Assembly: GCA_903840235.1 (NCBI GenBank)
Contig: CAIMFE010000124.1
Span: 1-12,678, forward strand
Source: an uncultured Opitutia bacterium
Lineage (GTDB): Bacteria > Verrucomicrobiota > Verrucomicrobiia > Opitutales > UBA953
DNA: 12,678 nt
Direction: 5' to 3'
The first letter of the stretch is position 1, and every line of letters starts with the position of its first letter. Under the pieces are notes generated by a model. The model did no database searches, was not told where the DNA came from, and saw only the letters and a program-made list of their open reading frames with translations. Position numbers and translations under genes: made by a program. Shown here one piece after another: positions 5,959 to 12,678 of the stretch.

Positions 5959-7002
5959 ATGTCCTTATATTTATCCGCAGCCAGCACCCCGTTGTTAATC
6001 CCTGGGTGGGCCTGGGTGGGCTTCATCCTTTTTATCTGTGCGATGTTGGCCTTGGACTTGGGTGTCTTCAGTCGTAAAGAAGAAGCCCCTACATTTAAGA
6101 AGGCAATCGCATGGAGTACTGTTTGGATTTCTTTGGCCATTGCCTTTTCTTTTTTACTTTCCTTCTGGCATGGATCCGAGACCGCTGAGTTATTTATCGG
6201 CGGATACATCCTGGAGCTGGCACTCTCGGTGGATAATTTATTCATCTTCGTATTGGTTTTTGCCCACTTTAAAATTCCTACTCAATATCAGCACCGCGTT
6301 TTATTTTGGGGAATTTTAGGGGCTGTCATCATGCGCGCGTTATTTATTATTGTCGGCGTAGCGGCGGTGGATCGTTTCACGATACTCTTACCCTTGTTCG
6401 GGTTATTTTTAGTGTTCACTGGTTTTAAATTAATTTTCACCAAGGATGAAGAGGGCGGCAAGGGTGTGGCTGAGGGATTCGTCGTCCGTATGATAAGAAA
6501 ATTAGTCCCCTTAACTCCTGAGCTCCATGGTAAGGCTTTTTATATTACACAAAACGGTCGGAGATATTTCACCCCATTGTTTGTTGTCCTGATCATCGTG
6601 GAGTGTACGGATTTAATTTTTGCCATAGATTCCATTCCAGCCGTGCTCGGCATCCTGCCTCCTGATATGTCCGTGGAGGAACGTCGCTTTATTGCCTTCA
6701 CGTCCAATATTTTCGCTATTATGGGCCTGCGCTCTCTGTATTTTGCTATCTCGGGCTTCATGGAATACTTCCGTTTTCTCAAACCTGCGCTCGCCTTCAT
6801 TTTAGTCTTTATTGGGGTAAAAATGATACTTCCCTGGGCTGCCACTTTAAGTATGACGGAGGGAATGGTCACCAGTTGGATGCCTGCTTCCTTTATCACT
6901 GGCGGCAAGGTGCATATCCCGACCCAAGTTTCGTTAATGATTATTAGTATCGCCCTCATCTTAGGAGTGGTGGCCTCAATCATTTTCCCGAAACGTAAAT
7001 AA
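5959..7002 (+). CDS. TerC/Alx-family integral membrane protein, probable metal-ion exporter
   Basis: This is a 347-residue polytopic membrane protein with around nine hydrophobic segments. It carries both TerC signature regions. The first is GGYILELALSVDNLFIF, with Asp92 and Asn93. The second is VECTDLIFAIDSIPAV, with Asp218 and Asp224. An early Asp33 in the first membrane segment (ALDLGVF) completes the acidic residues usual in the family. Length and motifs match the Alx/TerC branch, whose studied members export manganese or load it into secreted enzymes, while others are linked to tellurite resistance. The substrate here is inferred only as a divalent cation, probably Mn2+. The only upstream space is 85 bases shared with tRNA-Arg, so there is no room for a yybP-ykoY manganese riboswitch. 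The ABC exporter gene starts 47 bases downstream and may be read through. Confidence 0.94.
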   Translation: MSLYLSAASTPLLIPGWAWVGFILFICAMLALDLGVFSRKEEAPTFKKAIAWSTVWISLAIAFSFLLSFWHGSETAELFIGGYILELALSVDNLFIFVLVFAHFKIPTQYQHRVLFWGILGAVIMRALFIIVGVAAVDRFTILLPLFGLFLVFTGFKLIFTKDEEGGKGVAEGFVVRMIRKLVPLTPELHGKAFYITQNGRRYFTPLFVVLIIVECTDLIFAIDSIPAVLGILPPDMSVEERRFIAFTSNIFAIMGLRSLYFAISGFMEYFRFLKPALAFILVFIGVKMILPWAATLSMTEGMVTSWMPASFITGGKVHIPTQVSLMIISIALILGVVASIIFPKRK

Positions 7003-7049
7003 GTCAGTTTGGTATTTCCTCCGGCGGGCGACTGGCTCAGTCTATTGAG

Positions 7050-8852
7050 GTGTTTAGTGCCCGCTACAAAACCTATTTTCCACACCTCAAGGGAAGTCGC
7101 ACCCTGCTGGTTTTAGCTTTATTGTTTGGTGCCGTTTACGCCTCAGCTAATGCCATTGGATTACCCTTTCTCGTCGGGAAAGTCCTCCCCACAGTTTTTG
7201 GTGATGAAGTTCAACGGGCGGCTCCACTCCTCGTGCTACCCCAATGGTTAGGTGGTGCATCGTATTATTTACCTAAAGAGTATGCGGTGACCTTCGCCGT
7301 CGCCTTTCTTCCCGGGATTTTCATCATTCGCGGCAGCGCGGAATTTTGTTCTAGTTTTTTCCTAAATTTAGCCGGACTTCGCGTGGTCGAATCGGTGCGC
7401 CGGACGGTTTTCGAGAAATTGCAAAAAATGCATCTCGGATTTTTCGGAAAAATCCCCGTGGGTGATTTACTCCAAAGAGTGATCAATGACGCTAACTCAG
7501 TGCGCATGGTGTTGGTTGATGTTTCCAACGATATTTTAATTCAACCGCTGACAATGCTCTTTGCCGTGGGCTATGTCGTCTGGCTTTGTTTATCGAAGCC
7601 CAATGGAGTATTGTTTTTAGCCTGCTTGGTGGTGGTGCCGTTTGCCGTCTTTGCGGTTCGAGCTATTGGCCGGGCGATTCAGAAGCGTGCCCGAAGTGGA
7701 CTAACTTCGGCATCAGACCTGAATTCTATCGCGGTCGAAAATCTTCAAGCCGCCCGTGATGTTCGCGCCTACGGTCTGCAGGAACGGGAGGCTTCTCGTT
7801 TTGCCAAATCCAGTCAGGAGGGTTTGCGAATCCAGGCTAAATTAGTGCGCTACGAAAAAGCCCTCTCACCCTTAATCGAAATCTCCGCCGCCTGTGGAAT
7901 CGCCATCGCAATCGGCGTGGGTGCCTCGGTCGGTTTTAAATTTGAAGAACTTCTTTCACTCATCACTGCCTTTTACATGGCCTATGGTCCGATCAAAAAA
8001 ATTGGATTCGTCAGTAATCGTCTGCACATGGCCGAACCTGGTTTAGTGCGCCTAGAAGAAATTATTAATGCGCCCATTGAAGTTGCTGATGTGCCTCAGG
8101 CCCAGTCCCTGGGCCGGGTGCGTGGCGAAATCGTCATGCAGGATTTATCTTTTGCCTATGGTAAGGAAACGGTTCTAAGCAATGTCACCATCGCCATTCC
8201 CGCTGGACAGTCGGTGGCCTTGGTCGGACCGAGCGGCGCCGGAAAAAGCACGTTTGTGAATTTAGTTCCACGGTTTTTTGATCCACATCAAGGCCGCTTA
8301 TTGGTCGATGGGGTTGATGTTCGCCAAGTAAAACAGGGCGATTTAAGGGCCAACATCGCACTCGTCTCACAAGAGCCGATTTTGTTTAACGAGACCATTG
8401 CGGAAAATATTCGAATCGGCAAAACGGGCGCCACCGATGCAGAGATTCGCGAAGCTGCGCACCTTGCGGGTGCGCTCGATTTCATCAATGCACAGCCTCA
8501 AGGCTTTAACACGATGGTCGGCGAGCGTGGTGGTAAACTTTCCGGCGGACAGCGCCAACGTATTGCGATTGCCCGCGCTTTCTTGAAAGACGCTCCGATT
8601 TTAATTTTAGATGAAGCAACGTCCGCGCTGGATACCGAAACGGAACGTAGCATCCAGAATTCACTTGCTCGCTTAATGAGTGGCCGGACCACTCTCATCG
8701 TCGCTCACCGCTTCAGCACGATTCGTGATGTGGATCGCATTTTAGTTTTTGATGGCGGACGCATTGTTGCCGATGGTACGCGCGATGAAATTTATAAAAC
8801 CAGTGAACTTTTTCGCCGTCTCTGGGATAATCAGTCGCAAGGTTTAACCTAA
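7050..8852 (+). CDS. MsbA-like ABC exporter (fused membrane and ATPase domains)
   Basis: The 600-residue half-transporter has an N-terminal six-helix type IV exporter domain (about residues 10-335) followed by an ATPase. The Walker A is GPSGAGKS (393-400), the signature LSGGQ (497-501), Walker B ILILDEA with Asp521 and Glu522, and the switch His553. All catalytic residues are present, so an active homodimer is expected. The type resembles MsbA, the inner-membrane flippase of lipid A-core, and related lipid or polysaccharide exporters. The GT9 gene 2 bases downstream supports an envelope substrate, but MsbA identity is not proven and I give no symbol. The start is GTG at 7050. No ATG lies near the right place, and the first hydrophobic segment begins at about residue 17. 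Bases 7018-7021 (CCTC) can pair with 7047-7050 (GAGG), which overlaps the start codon. Confidence 0.94.
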   Translation: MFSARYKTYFPHLKGSRTLLVLALLFGAVYASANAIGLPFLVGKVLPTVFGDEVQRAAPLLVLPQWLGGASYYLPKEYAVTFAVAFLPGIFIIRGSAEFCSSFFLNLAGLRVVESVRRTVFEKLQKMHLGFFGKIPVGDLLQRVINDANSVRMVLVDVSNDILIQPLTMLFAVGYVVWLCLSKPNGVLFLACLVVVPFAVFAVRAIGRAIQKRARSGLTSASDLNSIAVENLQAARDVRAYGLQEREASRFAKSSQEGLRIQAKLVRYEKALSPLIEISAACGIAIAIGVGASVGFKFEELLSLITAFYMAYGPIKKIGFVSNRLHMAEPGLVRLEEIINAPIEVADVPQAQSLGRVRGEIVMQDLSFAYGKETVLSNVTIAIPAGQSVALVGPSGAGKSTFVNLVPRFFDPHQGRLLVDGVDVRQVKQGDLRANIALVSQEPILFNETIAENIRIGKTGATDAEIREAAHLAGALDFINAQPQGFNTMVGERGGKLSGGQRQRIAIARAFLKDAPILILDEATSALDTETERSIQNSLARLMSGRTTLIVAHRFSTIRDVDRILVFDGGRIVADGTRDEIYKTSELFRRLWDNQSQGLT

Positions 8853-8854
8853 CG

Positions 8855-9862
8855 ATGCGCATTTTAATTTGTAAGTTTGCCGGCTTACGTGGCGCCCTCG
8901 CTGTTTCCGCCTCTCTCCGCGCGATTAAAGAAGTTCATCCCGGAGCCAATGTTACGTACATCACGTTGCCTGGAGCAGAAATGGCGACCCGGGGTTGCCC
9001 CGTGATTACCGAAACAGTTACTTATAATTTAAATAGTACAGTCTCGCAGTTTGCCGCTCTCGTCTCGCATCTCCGTCGGCAGGATTTCGACTACGCCATT
9101 GCCTTATCCTCTCATCGAATGGCCCGGGCTCTCGTCGCTTGCAGTGGGGCCACGCGGAGAATTTGTGCGGGCCAGGCGCCGTTCTATTTAGCACCTTTTT
9201 TTCATCAACAAGTCCGCGGGTTATTAGTCGATCCCCATGAAGCCGCTCGCGATCACGCTATCTTTTCCGAGATTTTTAATATCTCCGCCGAAGTGCCGCC
9301 AATGTGGTATGCCTCCTCGCGAATGGAGTCACATGGTTTGCTCGTAGAACCTCAAAAATATTTAGTGCTTCATCCGGGAGCTTCCCAGCCTTCGCAGGTT
9401 TTAGAAATTGATAAATGGGCGCAAGCGACGCGTGAATTGTTAGCGGCGGGTTTAATCGAACGTGTGGTGGTGTCCGCTGGTCCCGCCTCCGAAGAACGTA
9501 TCATGGCCGAAGCGTTGTGTGGATTAATCGGCCCCGCCGCCTTTTCTACCCGCGGTCAACTCACCTTAGCTCAACTCGCTCTATTACTCAAAGAGGCGCG
9601 ATTATTCATGGGTACGGATTCAGCGATTTTACAATTAGCCTCGGCGGTGAAAGTGCCTGTTTTAGGAGTTTATGGACCCTCTAACTATAATCGTTCGCGA
9701 CCCTGGGGCACCTTAAGTCGCTCCGTGCGAATTGATACGACGATGTTCGAGGGCGAAGACTTAAATGATTATAATGCACGTATGAATCGCGCGATGGGTC
9801 GTATCACCGCTCAGCAAATTTTTCGCGCGGCTGAGGACTTATTAAGAATTAGTAAGGCTTAA
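8855..9862 (+). CDS. divergent GT9-family (heptosyltransferase-like) glycosyltransferase
   Basis: The 335-residue protein has the two-Rossmann layout of glycosyltransferase family 9, whose known members (WaaC, WaaF and others) add heptose from ADP-heptose to the LPS core. The N-terminus RILICKFAGL aligns with the family start. LVLHPGAS (170-177) and the following K187-W188 fit the donor-site region, and GTDSAILQLASA (253-264) replaces the usual GTDSGPMHLAAA, keeping Asp255. It is odd that the conserved GD of the first loop (Asp13 in E. coli WaaC, the proposed base) is replaced by Arg12-Gly13, and the family His near residue 260 is Gln. The enzyme may use another base or donor, or be inactive. 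It starts 2 bases after the ABC exporter stop, implying translational coupling and a shared envelope role. Confidence 0.85.
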   Translation: MRILICKFAGLRGALAVSASLRAIKEVHPGANVTYITLPGAEMATRGCPVITETVTYNLNSTVSQFAALVSHLRRQDFDYAIALSSHRMARALVACSGATRRICAGQAPFYLAPFFHQQVRGLLVDPHEAARDHAIFSEIFNISAEVPPMWYASSRMESHGLLVEPQKYLVLHPGASQPSQVLEIDKWAQATRELLAAGLIERVVVSAGPASEERIMAEALCGLIGPAAFSTRGQLTLAQLALLLKEARLFMGTDSAILQLASAVKVPVLGVYGPSNYNRSRPWGTLSRSVRIDTTMFEGEDLNDYNARMNRAMGRITAQQIFRAAEDLLRISKA

Positions 9863-9864
9863 GC

Positions 9865-9871
9865 AAAGGAG
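9865..9871 (+). promoter_or_regulatory. Shine-Dalgarno sequence supporting a TTG start
   Basis: AAAGGAG lies 11 bases before TTG 9883. It is the only strong ribosome-binding site seen before a gene in this window. It decides the TTG start of the FAD oxidoreductase, since no ATG precedes the FAD-binding motif. Confidence 0.6.
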
Positions 9872-9882
9872 TCGCTTGACCC

Positions 9883-11331
9883 TTGGCTAGGCTTTTCAAA
9901 TGTAAACGCGTGGATTCCGCCCCTGTTCATTACGACGCTGTTATTATCGGTGCAGGAATGTCGGGCCTCGCCGCTGCGGTACGCCTAAGCATGTTCGGTC
10001 AAAAGGTTTTATTATTAGAAAAGCATAATGCCGCGGGCGGACTGAACTCCTTCTACGCGCGCGGTAATCGCAAATATGACGTGGGCTTACACGCCTTAAC
10101 TAATTGGGTGCCCGAAGGTGCTAAGGGCACACCACTCACCAAGTTAATGCGTCAGCTAAGAATTAAACGCGAAGAGTTAGATCTTTGTCCACAACTTGGG
10201 TCGCTCATCAAAATGGGCGGTAAGCAATTGCGGGTGAATAATCATTTTCCGGATTTGATGGACGATGTGGCTCAGGTTTTTCCGCAGGCCATCGACCAGT
10301 TTCGCGCACTCGATCATTTTATTTCTAATATCGATGAGGCTGCGTTAGACGCTCATGGTGGCTCGGCCCGTGCGTTGTTGAATGAAAAGATTTCAGATCC
10401 GCTATTACGCGACATGCTTCTTTTGCCGACTTGTTTTTATGGGAGCGCTTTGGAAAACGATATCGAAGTCTCGCAGTTCGCCATCATGTGGCGCTCACTT
10501 TTCAAAGAAGGTTTTGCCCGCCCATTCATTGGTGTTAGACAAGTCATCCGCCTGCTTTTGGATCGTTGCCGGGAACACCAGGTGGACCGCCGCATGAAAT
10601 GCGGAGTGAAACAGATTGTGGTTCGTGGCTCCCGCGCCACGGCTTTGATTTTAGATGACGGAACGGAAGTGACCACGAACAAAATTTATTCATCCGCTGG
10701 GGCCGTTGAGACACAACGCTTAAGATCCGATTGTTCCCCGCAAGTGGCACAAGGTGAGATTGGTCGGTTGGGTTATCTCGAAACTATTTCGACTTATCAG
10801 CCAGAAGAGTTTTCTAAATTCAATTGGAAAGAGACGATTATCTTTTTCTGTGACGAAGAACGTTTTAATTATCAATCACCCAAGGGTTTGGTCGATCCGA
10901 AGTCGGGCGTTATCTGTATTCCCAATAATTATCAGTACGGCAGTGAGAGAAGTTTGGATGAAGGGTGGTTGCGCGTCACGGCTTTAGCCAATCACGATGC
11001 ATGGTGTCGTTTACCCGAAGAGGAATATTTAGCCCGAAAAACTGAATGGTTAAATCAGCTCAACCGTGTGGCCCGAAATCATCTTCCTTTAATATCAGAC
11101 GCCACGCACGATGCCGCGCTTACCTCTAGTGATGTTTTCACGCCGCGCACCGTGCGCAAGTTTACCGGTCACCTCAACGGAGCTATTTATGGGTCGCCCA
11201 TTAAACGTCGCGATGGACGGACGGATTTAGAAAATCTCTTTATCATTGGGACCGACCAAGGATTTCTTGGCGTGACCGGTGCAATGCTTTCAGGTATTTC
11301 TATGGCCAACTTACACGGCCTCACTCAATAA
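9883..11331 (+). CDS. FAD-dependent oxidoreductase, phytoene desaturase/retinol saturase-like
   Basis: The 482-residue protein begins with a dinucleotide-binding Rossmann fold: VIIGAGMSG (20-28), then Glu46 at the end of the second strand (LLLEKHNAAGG). The C-terminal FAD-contacting motif, NLFIIGTDQGFLGVTGAML, begins at residue 451, with Asp458. This pairing is typical of the CrtI/retinol-saturase/FAD-dependent amine-oxidase-like superfamily, whose members desaturate, saturate or isomerise polyene and isoprenoid chains. Length and lack of a C-terminal membrane helix fit this group. The neighbours (lipid-type ABC exporter, GT9, MFS) are not a carotenoid cluster and no phytoene synthase is present, so a lipid or isoprenoid substrate is only a guess. 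It starts from TTG with a Shine-Dalgarno, 20 bases after the GT9 stop. Confidence 0.85.
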   Translation: MARLFKCKRVDSAPVHYDAVIIGAGMSGLAAAVRLSMFGQKVLLLEKHNAAGGLNSFYARGNRKYDVGLHALTNWVPEGAKGTPLTKLMRQLRIKREELDLCPQLGSLIKMGGKQLRVNNHFPDLMDDVAQVFPQAIDQFRALDHFISNIDEAALDAHGGSARALLNEKISDPLLRDMLLLPTCFYGSALENDIEVSQFAIMWRSLFKEGFARPFIGVRQVIRLLLDRCREHQVDRRMKCGVKQIVVRGSRATALILDDGTEVTTNKIYSSAGAVETQRLRSDCSPQVAQGEIGRLGYLETISTYQPEEFSKFNWKETIIFFCDEERFNYQSPKGLVDPKSGVICIPNNYQYGSERSLDEGWLRVTALANHDAWCRLPEEEYLARKTEWLNQLNRVARNHLPLISDATHDAALTSSDVFTPRTVRKFTGHLNGAIYGSPIKRRDGRTDLENLFIIGTDQGFLGVTGAMLSGISMANLHGLTQ

Positions 11332-11334
11332 ATT

Positions 11335-12594
11335 ATGCAACCAGCTCCTCATTCGCCCCCGCGTACACTTTGGCAGGACCTCTTGCAGCCGGTTGTCGTA
11401 GTTGGCGCCCTCGGTTACTTTGTCGATATTTACGATCTCACGCTCTGCATGGCGGTGAAGAACGCTAGCTTAGACACTTTTCATATTAAAGGTGATATTG
11501 TGTGGTATGCTGATCCGATGAATTGGCAGATGTTGGGTATGTTAATCGGTGGATTATTTTTCGGAATTCTTGCTGATCGCATGGGTCGCTTGACGACGTT
11601 ATTCGGTTCCATTTTACTTTATTCACTCGCCAATATTGCCAACGGCTTTGCCACAAACATTGAAATTTATTCGGCGTGTCGTTTCTTTGCGGGCATTGGC
11701 TTAGCGGGCGAACTGGGCGGTTGCATCGCTTTAGTTTCTGAAGTGCTCTCTAAAGAACGCCGTGGTTATGGTACGGCACTCATTGCCGCGGTCGGTGTTT
11801 CGGGGGCCGTGGCTGCTGGTTTAGTTGCTGAATTGGTTTCGTGGCAGACTAATTATTTTATTGGGGGTGGGCTGGGTCTCTGTCTTCTATTTACGCGAAT
11901 GTCCGTTGCGGAGTCGGGCATGTTTCATCGATCCAAGAACTCGGACGGTCCTGGCGTCGTGGCACGCGGCAATTTCTTTGCACTGTTTACCAGTAAGATA
12001 CGCTTCATGCGTTACATTCGCTGTATTGCGATTGGATTACCCACTTGGTATATGATTGGAATTCTGGTTCAGAAATCGGAAAGGGTGTTCGCTCCCCAAT
12101 TTGAGATTAAGGATGTACTCACCAATCGTGCGGTCGCCTTATTTTATTTGGGTTTAACGTTTGGTGATTTAGCCAGTGGCTTGGCCAGTCAGTGGCTCGG
12201 TTCGCGCAAGAAAATCGTCACGAGCTTCTTAATCTTTAGTGCCGGCTGTGTCGTTACCTTCCTTTACTTTTCAAAAGGTTGGACGGCTACGCAGTTTTAT
12301 ACCCTGGTCTTTATTATGGGTTTAAGCATGGGCTACTGGGCAATTTTTATCACGATTGCGGCGGAACAATTTGGCACCAATTTACGTGCGACCGTGGCAA
12401 CCACAGTTCCCAATTTCGTTCGCGGTTCGTTAGTCTTAATGTCGTTCACTTTTGGTACGCTCATATCGTGCCAAGTTTCCAGTCAATTGGCGGCCGCGCT
12501 CTTGGGCGTATTTTGTTTCGGCCTCGCCTTCTTAGCAGTGAACGGAATGGAAGAGACTTACGGAAAAGATTTAGATTATCAGGAACGAGACTAA
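11335..12594 (+). CDS. MFS transporter, substrate unknown
   Basis: The 419-residue major facilitator superfamily protein has about 12 membrane segments in two halves. The first helix carries GYFVDIYDLTLC, with the Asp pair common in metabolite:H+ symporters. The loop 2-3 motif A is GGLFFGILADRMGR (72-85). CRFFAGIGLAGELGG in helix 4 resembles the sugar/organic-acid symporter branch. A degenerate second motif A, ASQWLGSRKK, occurs in the second half. The substrate cannot be told from sequence, and an uptake or export role is open. The ATG is 3 bases after the oxidoreductase stop, with no Shine-Dalgarno, so it is the last gene of the 7050-12594 operon. Its stop at 12592-12594 is only 3 bases from the stop of the convergent gene, and no terminator is visible between them. 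Confidence 0.92.
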   Translation: MQPAPHSPPRTLWQDLLQPVVVVGALGYFVDIYDLTLCMAVKNASLDTFHIKGDIVWYADPMNWQMLGMLIGGLFFGILADRMGRLTTLFGSILLYSLANIANGFATNIEIYSACRFFAGIGLAGELGGCIALVSEVLSKERRGYGTALIAAVGVSGAVAAGLVAELVSWQTNYFIGGGLGLCLLFTRMSVAESGMFHRSKNSDGPGVVARGNFFALFTSKIRFMRYIRCIAIGLPTWYMIGILVQKSERVFAPQFEIKDVLTNRAVALFYLGLTFGDLASGLASQWLGSRKKIVTSFLIFSAGCVVTFLYFSKGWTATQFYTLVFIMGLSMGYWAIFITIAAEQFGTNLRATVATTVPNFVRGSLVLMSFTFGTLISCQVSSQLAAALLGVFCFGLAFLAVNGMEETYGKDLDYQERD

Positions 12595-12597
12595 AAA

Positions 12598-12678
12598 CTA
12601 TTTAGCAATTTCTGGTTGGTCTTTCACGCATCTAAAGCCGGCGTGATTAGTCGAGCTGATGGAATCAATACCCGAGCG
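12598..12678 (-). CDS. C-terminus of a probable formylglycine-generating-enzyme (SUMF1) family protein
   Basis: On the minus strand the frame is open from the window edge to TAG at 12598-12600, giving 26 residues. They include STNHAGFRCVKD, which closely fits the C-terminal GFRCV-D ending of the FGE/sulfatase-modifying-factor family. Members oxidise a Cys of sulfatases to formylglycine, or are catalytically diverged relatives found in many copies in Verrucomicrobiota and Planctomycetota. Only the tail is visible, so activity cannot be judged. It is convergent with the MFS gene. Confidence 0.55.
   Translation of the reverse strand, partial: RSGIDSISSTNHAGFRCVKDQPEIAK

Overview
The window reads as a stretch of a Gram-negative bacterial chromosome with moderate GC. 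The best guess is Verrucomicrobiota, perhaps Opitutales-like. This rests on a DapL-type lysine pathway gene, a formylglycine-enzyme-like tail, many TTA leucine codons, almost no Shine-Dalgarno sequences and frequent GTG/TTG starts. The assignment is inference. No mobile element, CRISPR array or phage gene is visible. Genes are tightly packed and no gene-free stretch exceeds 300 bases.

Layout. 1-777 is the 3' part of an LL-diaminopimelate aminotransferase-like gene, followed by tRNA-Phe(GAA) and a two-way terminator. A secreted protein of unknown function lies on the minus strand (956-1711). Divergent from it is an isoleucine unit: a promoter, a 27-codon leader peptide with four consecutive Ile codons just before its stop, competing antiterminator and terminator stems, then citramalate synthase (cimA, 1987-3543). 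A secreted esterase starts 3 bases after cimA. Next comes an unrecognised exported protein with a possible NlpC/P60-like C-terminus (4653-5795), then a minus-strand tRNA-Arg(CCT) flanked by a 7-bp inverted repeat, and a TerC-family membrane protein (5959-7002).

From 7050 to 12594 four genes are spaced 2, 20 and 3 bases apart and probably form one operon: an MsbA-like ABC exporter, a divergent GT9 (heptosyltransferase-like) glycosyltransferase, a CrtI/retinol-saturase-like FAD oxidoreductase and an MFS transporter. This looks like a cell-envelope lipid or glycan module, but its product cannot be named. The last 81 bases hold the C-terminus of a convergent gene, probably of the formylglycine-generating-enzyme (SUMF1-like) family.

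The main discovery candidate is the cimA attenuator. CimA makes the first intermediate of the pyruvate route to isoleucine, the leader peptide tests isoleucine supply with four Ile codons, and the RNA behind it can fold in two exclusive ways. All the parts of a classical amino-acid attenuator can be read directly from the sequence. An unexplained near-copy of one attenuator segment lies inside the cimA coding sequence.
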